Assembly (NCBI RefSeq): GCF_018070325.1
Contig: NZ_JAGPXY010000010.1
Location: 1 to 64,000 of the forward strand
Reading direction: 5' to 3'
DNA from: Micromonospora sp. H61
Lineage (GTDB): Bacteria; Actinomycetota; Actinomycetes; Mycobacteriales; Micromonosporaceae
Length of the DNA: 64,000 nt
A program made the position numbers and the translations under genes. The notes under the pieces are model-generated. The model had not been told where the DNA came from. It was given only the letters and a program-made list of their open reading frames with translations, and made no database searches. Shown here piece by piece: positions 1 to 8,199 of the stretch. Positions within the stretch are counted from its first letter, which is position 1; every line of letters starts with the position of its first letter.

Positions 1-287
1 CCCTCGGTGATGTGGGCGCCGGTGCCGCTCTCCCGCCACAGTGGAAGCCGGCCGACACCGGCTACCTCATGACGACGACCTACCGGGCCGACTCCGACAC
101 AACTCCTCCATCGCCGTACACCGCACGTCTTCAGACCTCCGGCGATGTTGTCACCGCTATCGTTCTCGACCTTGAGGGGCAGGTCGCCGCGTCCGGCAGG
201 CTCACGACCGCCGACGCATTCGGGATCGTCGACCAGGTCGAAACCGCACCTGCACACCGGAGTCGCGGACTGGGCAACGTGGTCATG
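1..287 (+). pseudogene. Truncated GNAT acetyltransferase fragment
   Basis: The frame is open from the window edge. It carries the middle of a GNAT-family N-acetyltransferase, ending in the acetyl-CoA-binding loop region with VDQVETAPAHRSRGLG. In the family a helix of 40-60 residues should follow. Here the similarity stops at codon 285-287 and unrelated sequence continues in the same frame. The gene is therefore cut at its 3' end inside this window, and its 5' end lies outside. The break coincides with a short repeat (275-313) that recurs near 4.6 kb, which suggests recombination or loss of a mobile segment. The family call rests on the recognisable motif; the decay is inferred from the missing C-terminus. 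Confidence 0.6.
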
Positions 288-313
288 CCGCAGGTAGGGG
301 TGGGTGCAGTTGT
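275..313 (+). repeat. Short dispersed repeat, copy A
   Basis: This stretch contains GCCGCAGGTAGG followed closely by TGGGTGCAGT. It recurs with a few mismatches at 4619-4654, including the CAACGTG to its left. It sits exactly where the GNAT reading frame loses family similarity. It could be a junction or the end of an old insertion. Confidence 0.5.
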
Positions 314-413
314 GCGCCGTTCGGCGCCGTTGGACGCACTTCAAGGCCTTCAGGGCACCCTGCTGCTCCCAGCCTGCTCCCCCTGTCCGGACCCGGCACC
401 GCCTCCTTGTAAG

Positions 414-878
414 TCACAGGCAGCACCAGCAGTACAGGTCCTCGCCCGCGTCTCGGGCGCGCTGAGCAAGGGCGGCAACCTTCTCGATCACAGGCAGCAT
501 CTCGTCGTCAGACAGTGGCCTACTCCACGCCAGTTCCTCGATCCGCCCCCATTGCGCCGACAACTCCAGCGCCTGGGCGTTGCTGATAGAGGCGAGGGCG
601 TCCCGCGCAGCCCGGTCCAGCGACATCAGCCACGGCCCGTCCTGCTCGTCTCCGCTCCACAACAACTCGAGGTCGACCAGGCTCGCATCCCAGTCGACCT
701 GTCGAACGAGGCTGACAAGCTTGCCGAGGGTCACCGTCGGCTCGATGCCCTTCAGGTCAACCGCATCCACAGCTATGCCGCCGCGGCTGGCAGCGAACGG
801 TCCGGCCTCGAAATCCTTCATCAACCTGACAGCCGCAGCGTCGTCGTTGGCCCGGAAGTAGTCGTACAGCACACCCAT
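414..878 (-). CDS. Hypothetical protein (MGVLYDYFRA type)
   Basis: This 154-residue cytoplasmic-looking protein starts MGVLYDYFRANDDAAAVRLM, an N-terminus I associate with small uncharacterised actinobacterial proteins. I cannot assign a function. It is acidic and leucine/alanine rich, with no signal peptide or membrane segment. The ATG at 878 was chosen over the longer upstream frame because the upstream 41 codons look non-coding. It ends YCWCC-L, an unusual cysteine-rich tail. No operon partner is apparent; neighbours lie on the other strand. Confidence 0.65.
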   Translation of the reverse strand: MGVLYDYFRANDDAAAVRLMKDFEAGPFAASRGGIAVDAVDLKGIEPTVTLGKLVSLVRQVDWDASLVDLELLWSGDEQDGPWLMSLDRAARDALASISNAQALELSAQWGRIEELAWSRPLSDDEMLPVIEKVAALAQRARDAGEDLYCWCCL

Positions 879-1142
879 GGCACGGACTCCACCACAGGGA
901 TACGACAGCGGATGCCCCCACATCCGGGGGTCCGTCAGGATGCAGGTCCAGCGCTTCAATGGCGGCGCTGCCGTGGTGCGGGGCAGGTGACGATGTCCCA
1001 TGGTCCCAAAGGCGACCGCCGGCCGAACGGCGCAGTTATCGTGTCCGACGTGAACCTCGCGGATTGTGATCGATGCGGGCCAGCACAGATTCGGCGGCCT
1101 GGACGCGCGGGTGGATGGGTTCCGGGTGGGAAGGGTTGGATC

Positions 1143-1658
1143 GTGGGTATCGCGTGGCGCGAGTCGCCGGAAGAGCTGGTCGGGCTGCTACGCCGACACG
1201 GCCTGACTCCGGACCGGGTGGACAACGTCGAGGCGGCGTGGAAGGCGTTCCGCGAGTTTCTTGCCCGGCCGGTCGACGGCTTGGAGCCAGGGCCGGACAG
1301 CGACGCCGATGGCTTCATTGTTCAGTGGGGCCGGTACAGCTGGCACGATCGACTTCCCAGCCTGAGCTTCACCAGACAGTTCGCCGTCGACGTGCGGGGA
1401 AGCTGGACCGAGACCGACTGGTACCAACCAGAGATCTGGCAGGTGAGCCTGGAGTTGGTCTTCCCAGACGCACCCGCGCTCGCCGACCTAGGCCGGCTCA
1501 ACGTCCAGAACACCGGGTTCGACTTCAGTCCACCCGGTCCGGAGCGAGACCATGCGATTGGTGAAGCGGAGTGGGAGGTGCAGCGCTACCCCACCTTGCA
1601 AGCGCTGTGGGCGAGCACCCCCTTGCGCAGCGCCGTCATGCTGGACCGCGCAGACTAA
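1143..1658 (+). CDS. Hypothetical protein
   Basis: This 171-residue protein begins at a GTG (MGIAWRESPEELVGLL) preceded by a GGGAAGGG-like ribosome binding site. The frame stays open far upstream, but that part reads through the GNAT scar and has no protein character. The product is soluble, with several tryptophans and aromatic residues in the middle (QWGRYSWHD, ETDWYQPEIWQVSLELVF). I do not recognise the family. Its neighbours are other small unlinked genes, so context gives no clue to its role. Confidence 0.65.
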   Translation: MGIAWRESPEELVGLLRRHGLTPDRVDNVEAAWKAFREFLARPVDGLEPGPDSDADGFIVQWGRYSWHDRLPSLSFTRQFAVDVRGSWTETDWYQPEIWQVSLELVFPDAPALADLGRLNVQNTGFDFSPPGPERDHAIGEAEWEVQRYPTLQALWASTPLRSAVMLDRAD

Positions 1659-1775
1659 TCACCCGAACGCCCCAGCCGCACCCGGCTACGGATGCCGGTG
1701 AGTCACTTCCGACCGACAAGTGCGCGTGGTCTGCAGTGCAGATGCGCGCAGTTGTCTTCAGGTATCGTCGCCGGC

Positions 1776-2237
1776 ATGTCGCTGCCTGATCTGGTGCCGA
1801 TTTCGCGCGAACCGGACTACCGCACCGACAGGGTAGGGCGACACGCCGACGGCCAGTTCTTCGCGGGAATACACGGCGCGCATCGCGATGACGACCACGA
1901 GCCGGATCCGGACCGGGAACGGATCCGCTGGTACGCCTACCTGCACCTGTTCGACGCCAACGGCCGCCACCGCCGGACCGACATCTCGCTCGTGGCCACC
2001 GCTCCGTACCTACGAGGTGAGCTTGCTGACCAAGCCGAGGCCCGCTTGGCTGCCCTGCTCGATCAGCTACCTGAACGGCAGTACGGCGACATCGCCATCC
2101 AACTGTTCCGCGTGGTCCACGACGGTGTCACGTTCGGCTTGATCGACGAGTCTGACCCTGAGCGAGGCGACTGGGTCGAGTTGTATCCAGACCGCCTCGG
2201 GCTCACAGAACCCTGGGACGGGCTCTACAGCACCTGA
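1776..2237 (+). CDS. Hypothetical protein (HycA-annotated family)
   Basis: This is a 153-residue soluble protein beginning MSLPDLVPISREPDYRTD. The pattern 'xxYRTDxxGRxADGQFF...RWYAxLHxFDxxGRH...YGDIAIxLFRV...VELYPDxLGxxxPWDGLY' matches a family of small actinobacterial proteins that databases often label 'formate hydrogenlyase regulatory protein HycA'. I regard that label as unsupported and leave the function open. A TATCGT hexamer ends 7 bases before the ATG, so the transcript may be leaderless. No partner gene is evident. Confidence 0.7.
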   Translation: MSLPDLVPISREPDYRTDRVGRHADGQFFAGIHGAHRDDDHEPDPDRERIRWYAYLHLFDANGRHRRTDISLVATAPYLRGELADQAEARLAALLDQLPERQYGDIAIQLFRVVHDGVTFGLIDESDPERGDWVELYPDRLGLTEPWDGLYST

Positions 2238-2370
2238 TCGCCGAGCACCGCCAGCATCACGTCGCAGGTCAACGCCAGCCGTTAGACCCACGCTGACATA
2301 GGCACTATGGGCGTTTCATAGCCGCCGGAGGCGTGCCCGCGGCATCGGGTTGAATGCCGGGGTGATCACT

Positions 2371-2934
2371 ATGGAGGCGGTCATCGAGGTACCCGCGGTC
2401 ACCGACGGATCGCCGTGGCCGGTGGCAGCGATGGCGTCCGGATCGTGGTTGATGCTCAACGCCGGCTGTGCCGGCGACCAGGTCGGGCTGTTCGTGACGG
2501 CGCTCGCTGGCCGGATCGAGGTTCAGCCTCCTGGCGGCCGCGATGAGGTCGTAAACGCGCTGCTGGCTGACGAATTTCTCATCGCTGCCGGCGACCTGCA
2601 GGTCCGCGACCCCACCACCGGGACGGTGATGACGCCGGGCTGCTGTGCCGGGCTGGAGGACTGGCGCGACTGGGCGCAGGTGTTGATCGGCGACTCGCCG
2701 TGGCTGGGACATGACCCGGGTCCGGAGGTCGAGTTCGTCAGCGACGATCTGCGGGTGCGGCAGGACGGCGGCGAGACCCGGCATCGCGGCCGGTGGGCCG
2801 GCGTCCACGTTGACCTGCCACAAAGCGCGCTACCCGGGCTGCTGATCGGCGTGCAACGGGACCTGGTCGGCTTCTTCGACGCCCTCACCGGATGGGCCAC
2901 GCGAATCGGACTGCAGCGCCCGGGACCGCTCTAG
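2371..2934 (+). CDS. Hypothetical protein
   Basis: This 187-residue soluble protein is not assigned to a family I know. It is rich in aspartate, glycine and valine and includes the segment TPGCCAGLEDWRDWAQV with a double cysteine. The ATG at 2371 has a GGGG run about 8 bases upstream; a GTG at 2362 and a TTG at 2350 are alternatives. Codon use is typical of the window, so it is probably a real gene. It stands alone between unrelated genes. Confidence 0.6.
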   Translation: MEAVIEVPAVTDGSPWPVAAMASGSWLMLNAGCAGDQVGLFVTALAGRIEVQPPGGRDEVVNALLADEFLIAAGDLQVRDPTTGTVMTPGCCAGLEDWRDWAQVLIGDSPWLGHDPGPEVEFVSDDLRVRQDGGETRHRGRWAGVHVDLPQSALPGLLIGVQRDLVGFFDALTGWATRIGLQRPGPL

Positions 2935-3053
2935 TTAAAGCGATCGACAAGAACTTCGCGATCACGGCGCCGTTGGACGTACAGCACTTCCGCTAGCGCT
3001 GTCATCGGCAAACCACTCGACCAGCGCCGATCAGGATCGGTGACCTTGGCGCC

Positions 3054-3470
3054 TCAGCGGGCAGGTGCGCGACGTCCGGTGGCCCCAAGCAAGTCCCACC
3101 GGTTGCCGGCGATGTCGAGGAAGACCGCGACCCGGCCGTAGGGCTCGGTTCGTGGCGCTCGGACGAAGGTCACATCGGCCTCGACCATCCGCCGGTATGC
3201 GGCGTCGAAGTCGTCGACGCGGAGGAAGAACCCGACTCGGCCGGCTACCTGGTTACCGATTGCGGCGCGTTGGTGTTCTCCGTCGGCGCGAGCGAGCAGA
3301 ATCCCGGTCTGGGCGCCCGGCGGCCGGACGACGACCCACCGCTTGGGTCGACCGTCATTGGTCAGCGAGGGAGAGTCCTCGACGAGGTCGAAGCCGAGTA
3401 CGTCGGTGAAGAACGCGATCGCGGGGTCGTACTCGTCGACAATCAGGGCAACCAAGTCGATCTGCACCAC
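3054..3470 (-). CDS. VOC family (glyoxalase/bleomycin resistance) protein
   Basis: This is a single-domain vicinal oxygen chelate protein of 138 residues. The N-terminal half has the usual strand-helix opening (IDLVALIVDEYDPAIAFFTDVLGF) and the second module ends in VAVFLDIAGNRWDLLG, the typical final strand with its metal-ligand-like acidic position. Such proteins bind a divalent metal and act in isomerisation, dioxygenation or drug sequestration; the substrate cannot be read here. Start: a GTG pair at 3465-3470 gives MVQIDLVALI; the longer upstream frame is not coding-like. It is convergent with the gene at 3546 only if that weak call is right. Confidence 0.8.
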   Translation of the reverse strand: MVQIDLVALIVDEYDPAIAFFTDVLGFDLVEDSPSLTNDGRPKRWVVVRPPGAQTGILLARADGEHQRAAIGNQVAGRVGFFLRVDDFDAAYRRMVEADVTFVRAPRTEPYGRVAVFLDIAGNRWDLLGATGRRAPAR

Positions 3471-3545
3471 GGCACCGTACGTCGGACAGGTCCTTCTGGC
3501 CGCCCCGTGCGCCGACAAAGGGCAAAGAGGACGTCTGGTCCTGCG

Positions 3546-4028
3546 GTGTCCACACGACCTGACGGCGCCGCGGTCAAGGAGGATGCGCTGGCGGCAGCGT
3601 TGAACCTGACGGCCCTCACGGCGGACGCGGCTACCGCCCTGGCTGCCGTGACAGAACGCGACCCGCACGAAGTCCTGCGGACCCTTCAATCACCAAGCTC
3701 CGGGCGGTTGGTGCCACCTGCAGCTACAAGCGGCACCTCTGATTCACCGCCTGGACTGCAGATCGTCTATCCCGATGCCATGGACGAAAATGACTGGTCG
3801 ATGACCGAGTCCAAGGGGTGGATCGAGATAACGGTCCATTGGGCCGGTAGCGAGAAAGCGATCACCTTCTACGATCCGACCCGGCTGTCTCAGGAGGTGC
3901 AGAGCGCCCTGGCCGAGTCCGGCTACTTTGTCGAAAGAGCTGCGGTTGTCGTGCCGACACTGTCACAGCAAGCCATCGAAGCGGTCGTAGCCCTCATGGC
4001 GCGGCGAAACTTCGTGGACATCCGTTGA
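3546..4028 (+). CDS. Hypothetical protein, uncertain start
   Basis: The last 80 or so codons (from MDENDWSMTESKGWIEITVHW) look like a real small protein with an amphipathic C-terminal helix (QQAIEAVVALMARRNFVDIR). Upstream codons to a GTG at 3546 also read plausibly (ALAAALNLTALTADAATAL), so I place the start there; an ATG at 3780 is the main alternative. The family is not recognised. No good ribosome binding site decides the start. Given the decayed surroundings, it may itself be a remnant. Confidence 0.4.
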   Translation: MSTRPDGAAVKEDALAAALNLTALTADAATALAAVTERDPHEVLRTLQSPSSGRLVPPAATSGTSDSPPGLQIVYPDAMDENDWSMTESKGWIEITVHWAGSEKAITFYDPTRLSQEVQSALAESGYFVERAAVVVPTLSQQAIEAVVALMARRNFVDIR

Positions 4029-4120
4029 GGCGGGGTACGGGCGGGCCAGCCGCCATGGGCACTGCGAGCGCCCGCTCATCGGGTGATGGGATACCTCCAC
4101 GGCGAACGACACCGACGAAC

Positions 4121-4423
4121 GCTGACGCCTTCGGACCCGCCGAAGAGGTCACCGTTCAGGAAGCCCTGCTCAGAGGTTCGCCAGTGGGATCTGGGTCTCG
4201 GCTCGCGGGATCCGTACAGACGCCACCGCGGCGACAGTCAGAGCCGTGCATCGATGCGGGCTGGCCTCGTGATCGGTGTCGGCAGGCGTCAGTTCGACAG
4301 CCAGCAGCCAGTCGGAGGGCTGGAGGGTTGACCTCTTCGGTACCCACTGGGAGGTCACGCCGCACCGCTCCACCGCATCACCGCAGGTCAAAGCCCTCGC
4401 CTCTGTCCGGCGTCGGTGAGCAC
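4121..4423 (-). repeat. Dispersed repeat copy 1
   Basis: This is about 300 bp of degenerate sequence shared with 11002-11313 and, in its left part, with 12648-12752. Read on the minus strand, two blocks stand out: VLTDAGQRRGL-stop near 4390-4423, and ETQIPLANL-stop near 4168-4198. Each is followed by a conserved non-coding tail (for example GACCTCTTCGGCGGG). All copies retain the same stop-containing peptides but no intact gene, so this looks like the decayed 3' part of a once-mobile or duplicated gene family. The parent family is unknown to me. Confidence 0.6.
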
Positions 4424-4618
4424 TTCGGTCGCGGAGACCACTTCGCCAACCTGCACCCAATCTGCTCCCAGATGCAAGGCCCGGCCAACCAACGGCTCCT
4501 TACCGCCTTGACCTGCACACACTCCCCTGCCAGGAGACATAGAGCACTGTCGACCGCTGCGCAGAACCGCAGAGCACTCCGCGGTGAAACAGGACGCCAC
4601 ACCGACTCTGACCTGCGA

Positions 4619-4654
4619 CAACGTGAAGCCGCAGGTAGGCATGGGTGCAGTGGT
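4619..4654 (+). repeat. Short dispersed repeat, copy B
   Basis: This is the partner of 275-313 (CAACGTG, GCCGCAGGTAGG, TGGGTGCAGT kept). The remainder of 4029-4682 outside the larger repeat shows no gene I can support; long open frames here on both strands are GC-rich shadows. Confidence 0.5.
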
Positions 4655-4682
4655 CAGGCACGGCCGGGCGAACAACAAAACG

Positions 4683-4716
4683 ACGGTGCGGGCCGCCTCT
4701 GGGCGGCCCGCACCGT
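4683..4716 (-). terminator. Rho-independent terminator of the 4780 gene
   Basis: This is a perfect 15-bp stem (ACGGTGCGGGCCGCC) with a TCTG loop, about 65 bases beyond the stop at 4780. On the minus strand it is followed by CGTTTTGTTGTT, a T-rich tract, making it the most canonical terminator in the window. Confidence 0.85.
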
Positions 4717-4779
4717 TATCGAACGCCGGGCGGGCGCGTCCGCCCGTCTGCCGGAATGCTGGTGGGTGGCAGTTCCCGG

Positions 4780-5925
4780 CTACAGGTCGGCCTTCGTCAC
4801 GCGGGAGGATTCGTACGTCGTGGAGGCCCGGGGGAGGCCCGGCACGGTGGAGACGTCCTTGACCAGCATGCCGGTCGTGGCGTCGATGGTCAGCACCTCG
4901 CTGCCCTCGCCGCCGAACACCTCGGGGCCGGCGGTGATCGTCAGCGTGGCCTTGCCGTGGGTGGTCGAGTTCTTGACGCTGACCGCGGAGATGGTGGACA
5001 GCAGACGCAGCACACCGGCCCGGACCTGCGTGTTGCCGTCGCCAGCGGACAGCGCTTGGGTGCTGTACGTCCACAGGGCGTTGTCGAAGTGCCGCTGAAC
5101 GGCCTGGGGGCTGTACGGCTTCGGCTCGGCGTTGCCGCCCTTCTGCTTGATGATCACCTGGGCGTCCGCCTGCTGCTTGTCCCACACCGCCTTCTGCGCT
5201 GCGGGGTCGAGGCCGACCAGCGGATCCTTGGCTGCCTTGAGCATCTGGGTCCGGCCGTCGGCCGGGCTGCTGTCCGCCGCGGCGACGGCTGCCTTGAGGA
5301 GCGGAGCGTAGCCGCCGTCCGTCATCTGGTCCTGGTGACGGGCGATCGCACGCTTGATGTCCTTCACGCTGTTGCCCGTATAGATCGCGTGACCGTCGGT
5401 GTATAGCGTGTAGACGACCTGCATGGTCTTGGTGCCGTGGACCTGCGTCGCCTTCACCAGCCACGCGTCGCCCGCCGCCGGGGTGACCGTCTTGATGGAC
5501 CCGGCCAGGGTCATCAGCGGCGCGCGCTCGGCCGACCCGTCGACGGTGGTCGAGCCCGAGGTGGCGGCTGACGAATCCTTGCGGGCCTCCATGCCCCCGG
5601 TCGCCGACGAGTTGAGCACCACAGCGACGACTGCCGCCGCGGCGGCAACCCCCACCCCGGCGCCGATGCCCAATCGGCCCGCGATACCGATGCGGCGGCG
5701 GCGCTGAGGCGCCGGGCTGGATTCGTGGTCCCGCGTGGTTGTCGTCGTTTTCATGGTTGAAGTCGCCTCCATAGTCGTGTCCGCCGCTGATATCGCGCCC
5801 AGCAGCCGCACGGTTCCGGGGTCGGCCATAGCCGCCCGCAGCACCGCCCGCGCCCGCTGATACGCCTCCGGGCGTAGTGGTTCCGCGCTGCCCAACGCAC
5901 CGACCAGATCGAGCTCGTCGGTCAT
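4780..5925 (-). CDS. CU044_5270-type membrane-anchored protein, sigma factor partner
   Basis: This 381-residue protein has a cytoplasmic N-terminal region, a basic stretch (PQRRRRIGIAGRLG), one transmembrane helix at about residues 75-97 and a long extracytoplasmic part. It matches the actinobacterial 'CU044_5270 family' found next to ECF sigma factors, where it plausibly acts as a membrane-bound regulator or anti-sigma-like sensor; that role is inference. The start ATG at 5925 overlaps the sigma gene's stop as ATGA and has a GAAGGAGAG site, so the two are translationally coupled. No zinc-binding anti-sigma HxxxCxxC motif is visible. A strong terminator follows at 4683-4716. Confidence 0.8.
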   Translation of the reverse strand: MTDELDLVGALGSAEPLRPEAYQRARAVLRAAMADPGTVRLLGAISAADTTMEATSTMKTTTTTRDHESSPAPQRRRRIGIAGRLGIGAGVGVAAAAAVVAVVLNSSATGGMEARKDSSAATSGSTTVDGSAERAPLMTLAGSIKTVTPAAGDAWLVKATQVHGTKTMQVVYTLYTDGHAIYTGNSVKDIKRAIARHQDQMTDGGYAPLLKAAVAAADSSPADGRTQMLKAAKDPLVGLDPAAQKAVWDKQQADAQVIIKQKGGNAEPKPYSPQAVQRHFDNALWTYSTQALSAGDGNTQVRAGVLRLLSTISAVSVKNSTTHGKATLTITAGPEVFGGEGSEVLTIDATTGMLVKDVSTVPGLPRASTTYESSRVTKADL

Positions 5926-6494
5926 CGGTGTCTCTCCTTCGCGCTGTTGCGGTCCTTCGGAAGCGCGGACACCCCCGGGGCGTCGCGCAATGCCGTCCTG
6001 GCTTGGCTCAGCAGCCGCCGCGCGGTGCCGGCCGGTATGCCGAGTGCCCGCGCGGCGTCGGCTGCGGTCAGGTCCTCCCAGGCGACGAGCCTCAGGACCT
6101 CCCGCTCTTCGGGTTTGAGCCGCGTCAGGGCCGACCGGAGCACCGCCCGGGCGTCCACGCCGAGGTCCACCGCCGACCACGAATCCCATCCAGTAGCCAC
6201 GTCCGGCACGTCCGCGACCAGGTCCTCGGCCGGCCGGGACCGCCAGTAGCGCCGCAAGCGATTCAATGCCACCCCGTACAGCCACGGCCGCGCGTCGTTG
6301 TACGACCGGTCGTACGATCGCCGCGACTCGAACGCCGCAACCCAAACCTCGCCCAGGAGGTCCTCAGCCGCATCCCGCCCAGCCCGGCGAACGAGGTACG
6401 AACCGACGGCGGCCTCATGACGCTCGACCACCTCTACGAAGGCGTCGACGTCGCCATCCAGGGACCGGCCTATCAAATCCGCATCCGAAGCCAT
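5922..6494 (-). CDS. ECF-family RNA polymerase sigma factor
   Basis: This is a 190-residue sigma-70 of the extracytoplasmic-function group. Region 2 is at about residues 20-85 (AAEDLLGEVWVAAFESRRSYD, then WLYGVALNRLRRYWR). Region 4 is at about 120-175, with the helix-turn-helix EVLRLVAWEDLTAADAARALGIPAGTARRLLSQARTAL. It should recruit RNA polymerase to a small regulon when released by its partner. The ATG at 6494 was chosen because GAGGAGG lies just upstream; a TTG at 6509 is possible. The stop overlaps the start of the downstream CU044_5270 gene, a conserved pairing. Confidence 0.92.
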   Translation of the reverse strand: MASDADLIGRSLDGDVDAFVEVVERHEAAVGSYLVRRAGRDAAEDLLGEVWVAAFESRRSYDRSYNDARPWLYGVALNRLRRYWRSRPAEDLVADVPDVATGWDSWSAVDLGVDARAVLRSALTRLKPEEREVLRLVAWEDLTAADAARALGIPAGTARRLLSQARTALRDAPGVSALPKDRNSAKERHR

Positions 6495-6814
6495 GGCCCT
6501 CCTCGGCAAAGTTCGCGCTTCACCCTGACATTGCCGATCAGGCGGCGAAGTGTTCAGGCCCCGAGGTCCGACGGCAAGCGGTCGCCCAATAGCGACCTCT
6601 CGGCGGCATGAGCGGCTGCGGCGCGGTCAGCGTTGGGCCCAAGCGTGGCGCCCAGGCCAGGGCCGAGGGCCGAAGTCGGGAGGTAGAGGCAGCGTCGGCG
6701 GCGGCGAGGCTGCCACTCCACATCGACACTCTCTCCGCCGTTTCAGGGCTGGATCTGGTTCTCGATGGGGCTGCCGGAGGCGCCGAAAAATGGCGGCTCG
6801 CCCGACTTGGGCGC

Positions 6815-6911
6815 GACGACCGGGCCTACCGATCCGAGACTGCCCGACGAGCGGCCCTACCGCCTGGCGCCACGCCTACAATCACCACCGCCACCACACC
6901 GCACTCCTTGA
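6815..6911 (+). pseudogene. IS481-type transposase C-terminal scar
   Basis: In one frame the sequence reads AYRSETARRAALP. One base shift later it reads WRHAYNHHRHHTAL. Together they reproduce the C-terminal end of IS481-family DDE transposases ('AYxSExxRxxALxxWLHxYNxHRxHTAL'). A single base deletion around 6858-6862 breaks the frame, and nothing else of the element is recognisable in 6500-7050. The rest of this gap holds no gene I can support. Confidence 0.65.
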
Positions 6912-7052
6912 CCGGCACCGTGACCACGACGATGTCACCGGCCGCCGCGGCCTGCCCGCTGGTCGCCGCGAATGCCCGCGGCCCCAGCTCCGCGACCGTG
7001 TCCGCGCCCTCCTTGTCATGTGTCGGAATCATGGCGATTCGGGCCCTTGCCG

Positions 7053-7994
7053 TCAGCTGGCGGGGAAGTAGTGGCCGTTGTCTAGATCGGCGAGCAGGCG
7101 GGGCTGTGCGGGTTCCCAACCGAGCGTCCGGCGGGTGATGAGGTTGGACGCCGGATAGCTCTGCGTGACGATGTTCGCGAGGAACCCGAAGTATCCCGGC
7201 AGCACCAGTTCGTCCAGGGGAACGCTCACGGCGGGCAGGCCCAGACGGCCGCCGATGGCCTCGGCGATCACGCGGAACGGGATGCCTCCGTCGTCGACCG
7301 CATGCCAGTATCTGCCGGCTGGGCCCCTCTCCAACGCCAGGCGGAACACGGAGGCGACATCGCGGATGTGCACGGCAGTCCACAGGTTCGCGCCGTCTGC
7401 GGGGTAGCCGACGAAGCCCTTCTCCTTCGCGAGCGCGATCAGTGTGGGGAGGAAGCCGGCACGATCGGTCGTGTCATGCGCAATGTTGGCGATCCGCACG
7501 ACCGAAGACCGCACGCCCTGCTCGGCGAGGCCGATCACGGTGGTTTCCACGACGTTCCGAGCCCGCAGGGTGCCCTTGTGCTCATCGCCGCTGGGAAGGG
7601 CCGGGTCCTCCTCGGTGGCCGTCCGGCCTAGGAATCCCTGCCCAGGCGAGCCGATGCTCCCCGCCGCGACCAGCGGCTTTCCGGTGCCCGCCAGCGTCTC
7701 ACCGTAGGCGAGCATGATCGGGACCTCCGCGGCGGCCACGGCGTCGATCCCGCCGGAGAAAAGCAGGTCCTGCCGGTGCGCGACGTGGATGACGCCGTCG
7801 GAGTCCGCAGCCGCCTCCTGGAGCCCGTCGAGGTCCTGGAGGTCGCCGCGGCGCACCTTCGCGCCGAGCGCGGACAGCGCCGCCGCAGCAGTGTCCGACC
7901 GGGCCAAGCCGGTGACCTCATGCCCGGCGGCGATGAGCTCGGGGACGATGTACGAACCGGAATGGCCGGTCCCGCCAGTGACGAAAACGCGCAT
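7053..7994 (-). CDS. NAD(P)-dependent epimerase/dehydratase, atypical SDR
   Basis: This is a 313-residue Rossmann-fold protein. The N-terminal dinucleotide motif is TGGTGHSGSYI (residues 7-17), and LARSDTAAAALSALGAKVRRGDLQD gives the usual NADP-preferring second strand. There is no classical YxxxK in the standard place, as in the atypical (NmrA/extended) SDR group; a short-chain reductase or epimerase role is likely, with unknown substrate. The ATG at 7994 is the natural start. It is the last of a minus-strand set (8858-9592, 8200-8823, this gene) divergent from the LysR regulator at 9882, so co-regulation is likely. The gap of about 200 bases before it contains a gene remnant. Confidence 0.88.
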   Translation of the reverse strand: MRVFVTGGTGHSGSYIVPELIAAGHEVTGLARSDTAAAALSALGAKVRRGDLQDLDGLQEAAADSDGVIHVAHRQDLLFSGGIDAVAAAEVPIMLAYGETLAGTGKPLVAAGSIGSPGQGFLGRTATEEDPALPSGDEHKGTLRARNVVETTVIGLAEQGVRSSVVRIANIAHDTTDRAGFLPTLIALAKEKGFVGYPADGANLWTAVHIRDVASVFRLALERGPAGRYWHAVDDGGIPFRVIAEAIGGRLGLPAVSVPLDELVLPGYFGFLANIVTQSYPASNLITRRTLGWEPAQPRLLADLDNGHYFPAS

Positions 7995-8045
7995 GCTGCT
8001 GTCCTTGTCAGTGATGTGGCGCGAGAAGTGCGGGTGCGGGTGCGC

Positions 8046-8160
8046 TCAGCTGAAATTGCTGACGCCGAGGGTGAAGTTGAAGGTCCAACGCCGTGGCGGC
8101 CAGGCTGATCATTCGCAGGCCCGTCCCTTCCAGCCAGTGCGCCGTCTCCAGGCCCCGGCA
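8046..8160 (-). pseudogene. Remnant 3' end of an F420 reductase-like paralogue
   Basis: On the minus strand this reads ETAHWLEGTGL, then after a frameshift WTFNFTLGVSNFS-stop. It is clearly related to the C-terminus of the intact neighbour (MAHWLEGMGLV... HWDFALGVNEFTG). Nucleotide similarity to 8200-8320 is also visible (GACGCCGAGGG, CCTTCCAGCCAGTGCGCC). Only about 115 bp survive. This is either a tandem duplicate that decayed or the scar of a paralogue replaced by the present gene. Confidence 0.75.
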
Positions 8161-8199
8161 TTCAGGGGCTCTGTTCGTCGACTGTCTCGTCCCGAGGGC

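Noticed and set aside
4025-5098. 357-codon plus-strand frame
   Set aside because: It runs through a degenerate repeat, a terminator and antisense to the sigma partner gene; not protein-like.
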